Part shown: piece after piece, positions 26,797 through 35,270 of the stretch | Position numbering within the stretch: position 1 is the stretch's first letter | Layout of the letters: the number at the start of each line of letters is the position of its first letter | Assembly: GCA_964391195.1 (NCBI GenBank) | Contig: CAYMLG010000001.1 | Coordinates: forward strand, 62,001-126,000 | DNA: 64,000 nt | Source of the DNA: JAAYXE01 sp964391195 | GTDB lineage: Bacteria; Chloroflexota; Anaerolineae; Anaerolineales; UBA4823 | Reading direction: 5' to 3' | Notes under the pieces: generated by a model | Seen by the model: only the letters and a program-made list of their open reading frames with translations | The model's database searches: none | Told to the model about the DNA's origin: nothing | Translations under genes and position numbers: made by a program

Positions 26797-26835
26797 TCTT
26801 TCTTTCTCAATCGATCCCTGACCGGTAGGTGTATG

Positions 26836-26868
26836 CGGCGCAGAGCAGCGCCCTGCTTTGCAGCGCCG
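26836..26868 (-). other. Intercistronic hairpin between neuA and neuB of set A
   Basis: Two nested stems: CGGCGC (26836-26841) with GCGCCG (26863-26868), and AGCAG (26844-26848) with CTGCT (26853-26857). No U tract follows, so it is not a clear terminator. It could stabilise or stagger mRNA segments. It is the only sizeable gap inside set A. Confidence 0.35.
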
Positions 26869-26876
26869 TCCAACAC

Positions 26877-27581
26877 TCACCCCTCCCGGTTTGCGGTTAA
26901 GACCAGATCGACCAGGCGCAGGTCCCAGGGGGTATCCACATCCAGGGAGCGCTCCTGGGGCATGATATAGGCGAGGCTGCCCGGGGCGACGAAGGAACCG
27001 TGTTCGGCGAGCAGCGCGGGGCGGATGAGGTAAATGGCGCCGTTCAGCACGTAGACCTTGGGGAACTTCTGCCGGGCGAGGTAACCCTCAGGCGGAGTCA
27101 CGAAGTCCGCAAGTGTGCCGTCGGCGGTGACCGTTTTGGTCAGGTACGGGTGCGAGAAGGTCTCGCATACGCTGACCACGCTGCCGGCCCCTTTTTCGAG
27201 CGCCAGTTCGACCGCTCCATCGATGTCCGTGCTGGTCCGCAGGGGAGAAGTGGGCTGGAGCAGCAGCAGATAGTCCGGGCTCAGGCCTGCAGACCGGCTC
27301 AGCCAGTCGAGGGCGTGCAGCGCCACCGGGACGTGGGGCGAACTGTCCTGAGCCAGTTCCGCCGGCCTCAGGAAAGGGACCTCGGCCCCATAGCGGCGAG
27401 CGACGTCAGCGATCTGCTCGTCATCGGTGGAGACGAGCGTGCGCTGCACGAAACGGCTGCCCAGAGCGGCGGCGATCGTCCAGGCGATCAGCGGTTTCCC
27501 CCCGGCGGGGGCAATATTTTTGCCCGGGATGGATTTGGACCCACCGCGGGCAGTGATGAGCGCTACCACGCAAACTGGCAT
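26877..27581 (-). CDS. neuA: CMP-nonulosonic acid synthetase (NeuA/LegF-like), set A
   Basis: A 234-aa cytidylyltransferase. Residues 8 to 24, LITARGGSKSIPGKNIA, are the CTP-binding loop; LLLLQPTSPLRTSTDIDGAV near residue 105, KVYVLNGAIYLIRP and ERSLDVDTPWDLRLVD complete the family pattern. It is the first gene of set A and lies 13 bp after the capsule-type transferase at 27594. The set B NeuA is a clear paralog but differs at many substrate-side positions. Confidence 0.92.
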   Translation of the reverse strand: MPVCVVALITARGGSKSIPGKNIAPAGGKPLIAWTIAAALGSRFVQRTLVSTDDEQIADVARRYGAEVPFLRPAELAQDSSPHVPVALHALDWLSRSAGLSPDYLLLLQPTSPLRTSTDIDGAVELALEKGAGSVVSVCETFSHPYLTKTVTADGTLADFVTPPEGYLARQKFPKVYVLNGAIYLIRPALLAEHGSFVAPGSLAYIMPQERSLDVDTPWDLRLVDLVLTANREG

Positions 27582-27593
27582 GTCACCTTCTGC

Positions 27594-29129
27594 TCACTCT
27601 TCCAAAAGGTTCTTGATCGCCTCCGCCAGCCGCCTGGCGTTTTCGGCGTCAGAAATTTCCACGGTCTTCAGGTGCGGCTCCACATAAGCCTTCACCCCTG
27701 CCTGGTCCAGCGCATAGGCGAACAAGCGCACTCCTTCGTAGCTGACCTCCATCCCCGCCTGGATGCGTTCCAACGCCTCGCGCAGCGCGCTGTGAGTGGG
27801 GACATACAGCACGCCCTCGCAGCCCCGGTACCAGGGTCGCCCGAAGATCAGCGAGGGTTTGCCCCGGTTCACCGCTTCCCAGCCAACCGTGCCGGTCACC
27901 GTGGCGACCGCCCGGCTGTTATCCACCAGGGCGAACGATGAGGTCTTCATCGGCACCAGGCTGGCGTTGGGCAGGGCGGCGATATCCTCGTAAAAGGCGA
28001 AGGTGCGGGCGCATTGAGCGCGGAAGGCCTTCGAGGGGTAGAACTGCATGGGGTGGTCTTTCACATACAGGCGCCAGCCCGCCGGGATCGAACGGGAGAG
28101 CATCTCCAGCATGACCATCTGGCTGGAGAACACGCCTCCCTGCGGGGAGGTGGTGCGTTCCGGCTGGAAGTTGAGGGCCACATAAATATAGGGCTGGCTC
28201 AGGTCGGGCTCCTGAGCCAGGCGCTCGTAATGCGCTTCTAAATCGTTCATCCACCTGCGCGCCCGGCGGACGAAATCCCGGTACTCGCTGCCGGTCATGT
28301 GCGAGTCTTCGATCTTTTTGCCGGGCTGCTTCAGGTAGTTGGGCGGTGGGATGCGCCTGGCCAGCAGGTTGCTGGCGTAGGTCCGGTAGCTGTTCAGGTC
28401 CGCGAGCCGGGCGGCCAGGGACGGTTTGGCCTTCTTCAGCGGTCGGGGCGGTTCGATCTTGTGCTCGCGGCGCTGATAGTCGGGCACCTGCTTATAACGC
28501 CCCAACAGGGCCTGCAAATAGGCCTCGGTCTCCGGGGTAAGTTCGAACTGCTCCGGCGGGTTCTCCCGCAGCCGGGCGTAGTACTGCTCGGGCACGCTCG
28601 GATCCAGGTAGGAGCGCATGGAGATCACAATGCCGTGCACGGTGGTCGTCTCGAACATGACGGTTGGGATGCCGCGCTGGCGGCAGAGCTCGAACAGGAT
28701 GTAATCGTACACCAGGTGGGGGGCGACGCTGAAGACCACCACCTGCGGCTGGACGGTATCGACCACGCTGGCCCAGTAGTTGAGCAGTCGGTAGTAGAGC
28801 CGCTCCCGCTCCGGGTAATCGAAGGCGCCCAGGGCGTCCATGCGGTTCATCATGTTCAGGGCCGTCACCTGGCAGTGGGACAGGCGGCGGAGGGCGGGCT
28901 CGTCCAGCACCGCCGGGCGCAGGTCAGGCGCAGGCCGGGGATGGATGCCGCGCACCGCGTCCAGGTTGGAGTGGAAAACCGCGCCGGGGAAGGCCCGGCG
29001 CACGTGGGCTTCCATGCGCGGCGCAGCCGTCCAGTAGCACGGCTGCCAGCCCAAATCGGCGGAGAGCTGCCAGGCCAGGTCCACCCAGAAGGGGAGCGAG
29101 CACTCGGCGTAGATGGCGTTGACACTCAT
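27594..29129 (-). CDS. Capsule polysaccharide biosynthesis-like transferase
   Basis: A 511-aa protein whose start overlaps the wzt-like gene's stop. The central and C-terminal parts match the capsule synthesis (KpsS/LipB, PF05159-like) pattern: YIYVALNFQPERTTSP near residue 300, GWRLYVKDHPMQFYP, NSRAVATVTGTVGWEAVNRG and KPSLIFGRPWYRGCEGV. The N-terminal third holds VVFSVAPHLVYDYILFELCR. In proteobacteria such proteins add Kdo, itself a related 2-keto acid, from a CMP-sugar. With NeuA next door, a nonulosonic acid transferase that starts or caps the exported chain is a reasonable inference. Confidence 0.72.
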   Translation of the reverse strand: MSVNAIYAECSLPFWVDLAWQLSADLGWQPCYWTAAPRMEAHVRRAFPGAVFHSNLDAVRGIHPRPAPDLRPAVLDEPALRRLSHCQVTALNMMNRMDALGAFDYPERERLYYRLLNYWASVVDTVQPQVVVFSVAPHLVYDYILFELCRQRGIPTVMFETTTVHGIVISMRSYLDPSVPEQYYARLRENPPEQFELTPETEAYLQALLGRYKQVPDYQRREHKIEPPRPLKKAKPSLAARLADLNSYRTYASNLLARRIPPPNYLKQPGKKIEDSHMTGSEYRDFVRRARRWMNDLEAHYERLAQEPDLSQPYIYVALNFQPERTTSPQGGVFSSQMVMLEMLSRSIPAGWRLYVKDHPMQFYPSKAFRAQCARTFAFYEDIAALPNASLVPMKTSSFALVDNSRAVATVTGTVGWEAVNRGKPSLIFGRPWYRGCEGVLYVPTHSALREALERIQAGMEVSYEGVRLFAYALDQAGVKAYVEPHLKTVEISDAENARRLAEAIKNLLEE

Positions 29130-30394
29130 GGGATGGCCTCCGCATACCAGTCGTGGTCGCAGAGCAGGTCGCCGTCGTTCGGGTGGCGCGGCTCCTTGCC
29201 CGAAGAATAAAAGCTCCCGCTGAGCACTTCCAGGATGGCAGCGCGCAGCAGCCGGTCTGCTTTGACTCCCTGGATATCGGCGCCCAGGTCCAGGTAATAC
29301 CGGCCCCCGCGCAGCGGGAAGCGCGGGATGCGGCAGACCAGCCGTCCCTCCGCGGGCAGGTCCTCGAAATCTTGCCCGGTCAGGGCGGTGGTCAGGGAGA
29401 GCAGCCCCTTACCGAACGCATCCCGGAACCAGATCAGAACCGTGGCGGCGGGGATGGGTTTGCCGTCGGTGCGATAGGAAAGCACCAGCTCGAGCGGTTC
29501 CCCGGCGATGGCCGAGACCAGCGGATCGCCGTTCAGGCCGCGCAACTGCAGCCCGGTGAAGCGCAGCCGCCCGCTTCCGCCCCGGTCGGTGCGTTCTGCG
29601 ATGCGGGTCTGCCCCTCCACCTGCTGGCTGCTGGCGGTCAAATAGGCCTGGACGACCTCGTCAACCGGCCCATCGGCGACCAGCCTCCCCCCGTTGAGCC
29701 AGATCGCCCGGGTGCACAGGCTCTTTACTGCGCCCATATTGTGGCTGACGAAGACCACGGTCCGCCCGCTCTGGGCCACCTCCGACATCTTGCCCAGGCT
29801 TTTCTTCTGGAAGGCGGCATCTCCCACGGCCAACACCTCGTCGATCAGCAGGATTTCGGGTTCGAGGTGCGCGGCGACGGCGAACGCCAGGCGCACGCCC
29901 ATTCCGCTCGAATAGCGCTTGACCGGGGTGTCGATATAGCGCTCCACCCCAGAGAAAGCGACGATCTCATCGAATTTGCGGTCGATTTCTTTTTTGCGCA
30001 TCCCCAGGATCGCGCCGCTCAGGTAAATGTTCTCCCGCCCGCTCAGCTCGGAATGGAACCCGGTGCCGACTTCGAGCAGAGAACCCACCCGCCCATACAG
30101 GTCGGCGCTGCCCGAGGTGGGTTCGGTGATGCGCGACAGGATCTTGAGCAGGGTGCTTTTCCCCGCCCCGTTGCGCCCGATCAAGCCGACCACCTCGCCT
30201 TCCAGCACATCGAAGGAGACATCCTGCAAGGCGCGCACCTCTTCTTTGCGCCGGGCCTTGCCGTTCTTCTGGAACGGCAGGCGCACGAAGTCCAACACGT
30301 CCTCCTGCAGGGTGCGGTTGCCGCTCATCCCGCTGCTCGCGTCGATGCGGTAGTGCTTACTGAGATGGTCGATGCGAATCATCAGCTCGTTCAT
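29126..30394 (-). CDS. wzt: ABC polysaccharide exporter ATPase (Wzt-like), second system
   Basis: A 422-aa protein with an ATPase domain at about residues 1 to 250: Walker A GRNGAGKSTLLKILSRITEP near 71, GSLLEVGTGFHSELSGRENI, signature YSSGMGVRL, Walker B ILLIDEVLAVGD and H-loop FVSHNMG. A Wzt_C-type domain follows (about 280 to 410). The ATPase half is nearly superimposable on the first Wzt, whereas the C-terminal domain differs, consistent with a separate glycan cargo. It starts 3 bp after the permease stop. Confidence 0.92.
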   Translation of the reverse strand: MNELMIRIDHLSKHYRIDASSGMSGNRTLQEDVLDFVRLPFQKNGKARRKEEVRALQDVSFDVLEGEVVGLIGRNGAGKSTLLKILSRITEPTSGSADLYGRVGSLLEVGTGFHSELSGRENIYLSGAILGMRKKEIDRKFDEIVAFSGVERYIDTPVKRYSSGMGVRLAFAVAAHLEPEILLIDEVLAVGDAAFQKKSLGKMSEVAQSGRTVVFVSHNMGAVKSLCTRAIWLNGGRLVADGPVDEVVQAYLTASSQQVEGQTRIAERTDRGGSGRLRFTGLQLRGLNGDPLVSAIAGEPLELVLSYRTDGKPIPAATVLIWFRDAFGKGLLSLTTALTGQDFEDLPAEGRLVCRIPRFPLRGGRYYLDLGADIQGVKADRLLRAAILEVLSGSFYSSGKEPRHPNDGDLLCDHDWYAEAIP

Positions 30395-30397
30395 GGC

Positions 30398-31285
30398 TCA
30401 GATCACGTCCGCAAAACTGCGCTCCACCCGGCGGAAGACCAGCGCGCCGCCGGCGAAGATCAACAGCCCGATCGCCAGGGAGATGCCCAGGTAAGCCCAG
30501 TTGAAGTTTGGATCGCCGAGCAGCACCCAGCGAAAACCCATGATCACCCCAACCATGGGGTTCAGGGCGTAGGCCAGGCGCCAGGCCTCGGGGATAATGC
30601 TAATCGAATACGGGATGGGGGAGGCGTACATCCAGGCCTGGATGAGAAAGGGCAGGGCGTAGACAAAGTCCCGGTAGTACACGCTGAAGGCGGATATCCA
30701 CAGGCTGACCCCGATGGATATGATCAGGTTGAGCAGGATCAGCAGGGGCAAGGCCAGCAGGTTGAGGTGCAGCGGCTGGCGGTAGACCAGGAGTAAGATC
30801 GACAGTACCGCCAGAGCGACGAAGAAATCCACCAGCACGGCCGCCGAACTGGCGATGGGCAGCATGATGCGGGGAAAGTAGACCTTGGAGATCATTTCCC
30901 GGCTGTTCACCAGGCTGGAACCGGCCCGCTGCAGCGATTGGGCGAACAAGGTCCAGGGGAGCATCCCGGCAAAGGCGAAGAGGAAGTAGGGCTGTCCATC
31001 GGAGGGCAGATCCGCCAGGAGGCCGAAGATCACGGCGAAGATGCCCGAAGTGAGCAGGGGTTGGATGATCACCCACAGCACGCCCAGGAAGGTCTGCTTA
31101 TAGCGCAGCTTGACATCCCGCATGGCGAGGATGCCGAACAGGTCCCGGTAGGCCCACAGTTCACGCAAATTAAGCGCTGACCAGCCTCGGGAGCGCTCGA
31201 TGTGCAGATGCCATCTCGGCTTTTCCGGCGGGCTCACGGTCTGCCGTTCCGCCGGCGGTTGTACGCGAATCAATTGGCTATCCAT
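30398..31285 (-). CDS. wzm: ABC-2 type polysaccharide exporter permease (Wzm/TagG-like), second system
   Basis: A 295-aa permease from the ATG at 31285, which abuts the operator and lies about 16 nt after the -10; a TTG at 31363 would place the promoter inside the gene. The N-terminal cytoplasmic helix has RGWSALNLRELWAYRDLFGI; then LAMRDVKLRYKQTFLGVLWV, SREMISKVYFPRIMLPIA and the terminal FRRVERSFADVI, all family hallmarks, with about six membrane spans. First gene of unit 2. Confidence 0.92.
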   Translation of the reverse strand: MDSQLIRVQPPAERQTVSPPEKPRWHLHIERSRGWSALNLRELWAYRDLFGILAMRDVKLRYKQTFLGVLWVIIQPLLTSGIFAVIFGLLADLPSDGQPYFLFAFAGMLPWTLFAQSLQRAGSSLVNSREMISKVYFPRIMLPIASSAAVLVDFFVALAVLSILLLVYRQPLHLNLLALPLLILLNLIISIGVSLWISAFSVYYRDFVYALPFLIQAWMYASPIPYSISIIPEAWRLAYALNPMVGVIMGFRWVLLGDPNFNWAYLGISLAIGLLIFAGGALVFRRVERSFADVI

Positions 31286-31330
31286 AAAATTCAGCCCGTG
31301 AATTTTGCCACCGAGCTGCGACTTTGTCAA
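31286..31330 (-). promoter_or_regulatory. Unit 2 promoter with palindromic operator
   Basis: On the minus strand a consensus TTGACA (31325-31330), 17-bp spacer and CAAAAT (31302-31307) form a sigma-70-type promoter. The -10 box overlaps an 8-bp perfect palindrome, AAAATTCA (31286-31293) and TGAATTTT (31299-31306) on the plus strand, spacer 5 bp. The wzm-like ATG follows immediately, leaving a leader of about 9 nt. A bound repressor would cover the -10 and start site. Confidence 0.8.
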
Positions 31331-31370
31331 TCCAAAGAAAAACCGGCAGCTTTCGCGGGACAAAACCGCG

Positions 31371-33359
31371 TTAATAGCTCAGCCCGGCCTGCTGCCAAAC
31401 CGCTTTCAGTTCCGCCCGGATGGTGGGCGCCAGTTCGACTGCCTCCGCGGAGAGAGCCTTTGCTTTGTCCAGTTGCCCGGTGTGCAGGTAGCCCCGGATG
31501 AAAGGCACCAGCTCCCAGGCCAGGTAGTTTACTCCTCGCATCCTGAGCGCCCGGTCCGCCAGGTGCGCGGCCTTCTCCCACTGCCCAAGCTGGACCGCCA
31601 GAGAGGCCTTCTGGTAGAAATAGCACCAGTTGCCAGCCGGTGGGTTGCCGAACAGGCGGCGAAATATACCGCTGACCTTAGCTTCTTGCTCGTTGATCGA
31701 CGCCGGGTTGGAGAGGCCGATTACCTCGTATACGGAATTGGGCAGGCGCTGATTGTGCACGTCCTGAGCCGGATCGATGACGCGCAAGCAGTGATCCTCG
31801 GGGGCGTGGATCACCAGAGCCTGCGAGAGCGGGCCGGAAAAGTTGAAGCTGCGGTAGCGCTGGCGGATCGTATCCTTCTGCCGTAAGGTTGCCGGGTCCA
31901 GGTCTCGCTGAGACAGATCAATGATGCCGTAGAGCATTTTAGGGGAGCGGCGTCCGGGATCGTAGAGCAGGTTGATCGCACTGCTGAGGGCCTCATCGTC
32001 GGAATAATCGAAAGGCAGAGAGCCGATCACGATAACTGTCCCCGGATCCAGGCTGGGCGCCCTCCAGTAGAGCTGCCACAGGAAGTCTTTTTGTGCTTTC
32101 CATTCGCCGGCAAAATGGACGCCTACCTGGTACTGGAATCCGGCGGCGAACCCGGCGAGGATCGCCACCAGCGCCAGGAGCTGAACCCGCGAGCGGGCGA
32201 ACGCCCTTAGCAGCCCGATAAGCAGCAGGCTGGCCCCCGGCGCGATGGACAGGGTGAAGCGGTCTTCGGGGAAGGTGAGCAGGATCAGCATCGAGGAGGC
32301 CCAGAATGGCAAACTGCCCGCGATCATGGCGAGCAGACCGCCGTAGATCCACTCGCGGACCTCATTTTGTTCGCCGGGCTCGGGCTTTGGATCCTCCCCT
32401 CTTCCTCGGAATAATGCCAGCCCCAGGAAGGTGAGCACCGCGGTCCCCAGGACGATGCCGGCATAGATGCGTTTATGAGCGGAAGAGAGGGCGGTGAAAC
32501 GCCCGGACTGTATCGTTTGCTGCCAGGCGAGCAGGCCGGCTTCGATCAGATCCTGGGGCGCCGTCCTGGACAGGAAGTTAACTACCGGCGCCGGGTCGAG
32601 GTCTCGCTCTAATTCCACCCTGTACATTGGGTCCTGGACCAAAAATACGCGCCAGACCAGGTAGGCGGATATGACCAGGGCGAAAGGCAGCCAATACAGC
32701 CCGGCCGTTCTAACCCGTTGCCCTGCACTTTGCTCCCGCTCCCTGGCCAGGTAGAAAAGCAGGACCGGGCGCAGCGCCTCTAAACCGGCGAAGTACTCCA
32801 GGGAGAACAGGTTATAGACCGATCCGGCCAGAGAGAGGGCCATCAGCGGCCAGAACCAGCGGCGGTAGCGGAAGGCGAGGGCCATCGCCAGCAGAGACAG
32901 CAAGAACACGGCCAGGGTCAGGAAGTAATGGCCGTAGATCATGGCGATGGGCTGTTGTTGGAAGCCAGGGTAGAGGAAAAAGAGCAGCGCCGCGCAAGCT
33001 GGGGCGGTCCTTCTCCTGGGCCACAGCGTAGACGCCAGCAGCCAGAAGCTCAGCGCTGCCAGCCAGCGGCAAGCCAGGCTGAAGACCTGCCAGCGCAGGG
33101 CAGAGAAACCGGCAAGCCGGCTGGTGAGGCGGTAGGTGAGGGCCAGCAGCGGCCGGTTTCCCCCCACGGCGTCTCCCATGGACTCCGGCCCAAAGGTGTA
33201 GATAACATTCAGGAAGGGGAGATCGTCCCAATAGAAACCGAGCGCCGGCGCCTGGATCCAGAAGGCCAGACCTCCTACCAAAACCAGCAGGATGGGGAAA
33301 GACCAGGCGGGGAGGGTGAGATTCCACCTGCGTTCCAGGGCGCGAGCGAGACCGGTCAT
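31371..33359 (-). CDS. Polytopic membrane protein with C-terminal repeat-like domain, GT-C-like
   Basis: A 662-aa protein. After a short cytoplasmic N-terminus come about 9 to 11 membrane segments; the first external loop holds FYWDDLPFLN, an acidic pair where GT-C enzymes keep catalytic Asp residues. The last 100 residues look like TPR-type helices (YQKASLAVQLGQWEKAAHLA, YLHTGQLDKAKALSAEAVEL). It overlaps asnB by 4 bp and ends unit 3. It is likely a membrane glycosyltransferase or polymer-handling protein; the exact family was not recognised. Confidence 0.62.
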   Translation of the reverse strand: MTGLARALERRWNLTLPAWSFPILLVLVGGLAFWIQAPALGFYWDDLPFLNVIYTFGPESMGDAVGGNRPLLALTYRLTSRLAGFSALRWQVFSLACRWLAALSFWLLASTLWPRRRTAPACAALLFFLYPGFQQQPIAMIYGHYFLTLAVFLLSLLAMALAFRYRRWFWPLMALSLAGSVYNLFSLEYFAGLEALRPVLLFYLAREREQSAGQRVRTAGLYWLPFALVISAYLVWRVFLVQDPMYRVELERDLDPAPVVNFLSRTAPQDLIEAGLLAWQQTIQSGRFTALSSAHKRIYAGIVLGTAVLTFLGLALFRGRGEDPKPEPGEQNEVREWIYGGLLAMIAGSLPFWASSMLILLTFPEDRFTLSIAPGASLLLIGLLRAFARSRVQLLALVAILAGFAAGFQYQVGVHFAGEWKAQKDFLWQLYWRAPSLDPGTVIVIGSLPFDYSDDEALSSAINLLYDPGRRSPKMLYGIIDLSQRDLDPATLRQKDTIRQRYRSFNFSGPLSQALVIHAPEDHCLRVIDPAQDVHNQRLPNSVYEVIGLSNPASINEQEAKVSGIFRRLFGNPPAGNWCYFYQKASLAVQLGQWEKAAHLADRALRMRGVNYLAWELVPFIRGYLHTGQLDKAKALSAEAVELAPTIRAELKAVWQQAGLSY

Positions 33360-35257
33360 AGCGTCTGCGTCCAGATTTTAAGCATGACCAGGGTATAAAT
33401 CCGTTTGCCGTGATCCGCACGGCCGTCCCGGTGTTCGGCGAGCAGGGTTTCCCGTTCGGAGCGGCTGAACCAGTCATCCAGTGGGCCGGAGGGATCGAGG
33501 AGCAGCTCATCGGCCCATGCTGCAAGCGGCCCGCGGAACCAGGCGCCGACCGGGATGCCGAAGCCCTGTTTGCCCCGCTGGAGCAGACCCGGCGGGAGGT
33601 GGGCGGCGAATGCCTTGCGCAGCAGGTATTTCCCCCGGCGACCGCGCACTTTGAGGCGCTCCGGCAGGCGCGCGGCCCAGGCAGCGAACTCGTGATCCAG
33701 GAAAGGGGAGCGTCCTTCGACCGAATGGGCCATCAGCATGCGGTCCGCCTTCAACAGCAGGTCTCCGGGCAGGTAGGTGTTGTTATCCGCGTAGAGGGTG
33801 TGATCGACGTATGAATCCGCCGGGGCTGCGGTGAAGTGCTCCACCAGGTAAGCTTCGCAGCGGCGCAGGTCGAGTTCCGAGCGGTACGGCTCGCGCCACA
33901 GGCGGGCTTTTTGCGCAGGATGAAAATAGGACCCCCAGCGCAGCAGGCTGGCGCGCGGGTCGATATCGGGCAAGGCAGCCAGCCGCTTCAGCCCGTTTGC
34001 CAGGCTGCTGCCCACCGGCCCATCGCTGCGGTCGGGTATGCGCCGCACCAGATCGGGGACCAGGCGGCGGGTGACCAGGTCCGGCAGTTGCAGGTAGCGG
34101 TTCGCCAGCGGATCGAGCCAGTAGCGCGGGTAGCCGGCAAAGGCTTCGTCCCCGCCATCGCCGTTCAACGCCACGGTTACGTGCTGGCGGGTCAGGCGGG
34201 CCAGGTGGTACAGCGGCAGCGCCGAGGGGTCGGCGAACGGCTCCCCCAGATGGTGGGCGAGGTCTCCCAGGGTGGCAGGGATATCGCCAAAGGTGCACAC
34301 GAACTCGTGGTGATCGGCGCCGAACCGTTCGGCTACCTGGCGGGCATAGGGCAGCTCCGAAAAAGAAGTTTCCTCGAAGCCCACGGAAAATGTTTTCACC
34401 GGTTGGGTGGAGCTCTCCGCCATGAGGGCGACCACGATGCTGGAATCGATCCCCCCGCTCAAATGCGCTCCCAGGGGGACATCGCTGATCAGGCGGAGCT
34501 GCACCGCCTCCCGCAGGCGCTGCCGCAGTTCCTCTTCCAGGTCAGCCTCTGTGCCGGTGAGCTTGGGCAGGTAGGAGAGCTGCCAGTACCGCTCGATCCG
34601 CATTTCGTCCGCCTCCAGGACCAGCCGGTGGGCGGCAGGCAGCTTAAAAATGCCTTCATACGGGGTGAGCGGCTCGGGGATATATTGCAGGCTGAGGTAA
34701 TGGTCGATCGCCGCCAGGTGAATGGGGGGCGTTTGGGGGAGGGCGCACAGCAGGCTGGGGAGCTCGGAACTGAAGGCGAACAGCCCCGCCTGCCGGGTGT
34801 AATACAGGGGCTTTTTGCCGAGGCGGTCGCGGGCGACGAGCAGGCGCCGCCGGGGGAGGTCCCACAAGGCGAAGGCGAACATGCCCCGCAGGTGCTGCAC
34901 GCATTCGTCGCCGAAATCCTCGTAAAGGTGCAGCACGCACTCCACATCGGTTTTTGTGCGGAACCGGTGGCCGCGCTGCTCCAGTCCGCGGCGCAGCTCG
35001 GGGAAGTTGTAGGCCTCACCGTTGAAGACGATCCACAGGGACCCGTCTTCGTTTGTCATCGGTTGGTCGCCGGTCTGCAAATCGATGATCGCCAGGCGGC
35101 GCATGGCCAGCCCAACCGCCGGCCCGTTCTCCTCATGGTGGTAGTAGAACCCGTCCGAATCCGGGCCGCGATGGCGTAGGGCGGCATTCATCTGCTCCAA
35201 CTGCCGGGGGTCGATGGGGGCGCCATCTGTCCGCACCAATCCGCATACACCACACAT
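33356..35257 (-). CDS. asnB: Asparagine synthase-like glutamine amidotransferase
   Basis: A 633-aa class II amidotransferase. The N-terminal nucleophile is Cys2 (MCGVCG), with RHRGPDSDGF, RLAIIDLQTGDQPM and FNGEAYNF for glutamine hydrolysis. The synthetase domain has SGGIDSSIVVALMAES (PPi loop), FSVGFEE and NGDGGDEAFAGYPRY. All catalytic motifs are intact. In asparagine metabolism it makes asparagine; within polysaccharide clusters such proteins often amidate uronic or nonulosonic acids. It is flanked by a membrane protein and a GT4, which supports the second role. Choice between them is inference. Confidence 0.9.
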   Translation of the reverse strand: MCGVCGLVRTDGAPIDPRQLEQMNAALRHRGPDSDGFYYHHEENGPAVGLAMRRLAIIDLQTGDQPMTNEDGSLWIVFNGEAYNFPELRRGLEQRGHRFRTKTDVECVLHLYEDFGDECVQHLRGMFAFALWDLPRRRLLVARDRLGKKPLYYTRQAGLFAFSSELPSLLCALPQTPPIHLAAIDHYLSLQYIPEPLTPYEGIFKLPAAHRLVLEADEMRIERYWQLSYLPKLTGTEADLEEELRQRLREAVQLRLISDVPLGAHLSGGIDSSIVVALMAESSTQPVKTFSVGFEETSFSELPYARQVAERFGADHHEFVCTFGDIPATLGDLAHHLGEPFADPSALPLYHLARLTRQHVTVALNGDGGDEAFAGYPRYWLDPLANRYLQLPDLVTRRLVPDLVRRIPDRSDGPVGSSLANGLKRLAALPDIDPRASLLRWGSYFHPAQKARLWREPYRSELDLRRCEAYLVEHFTAAPADSYVDHTLYADNNTYLPGDLLLKADRMLMAHSVEGRSPFLDHEFAAWAARLPERLKVRGRRGKYLLRKAFAAHLPPGLLQRGKQGFGIPVGAWFRGPLAAWADELLLDPSGPLDDWFSRSERETLLAEHRDGRADHGKRIYTLVMLKIWTQTL

Positions 35258-35270
35258 AGATCACCGCGTC

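Noticed and set aside
29153..30796. Long plus-strand open frame (547 aa) opposite wzt and wzm
   Set aside because: Antisense of clear ABC exporter genes, with no recognisable motif; the opposite frame explains it fully.
33836..35179. Plus-strand open frame (447 aa) opposite asnB
   Set aside because: Antisense to an intact AsnB with all catalytic motifs.
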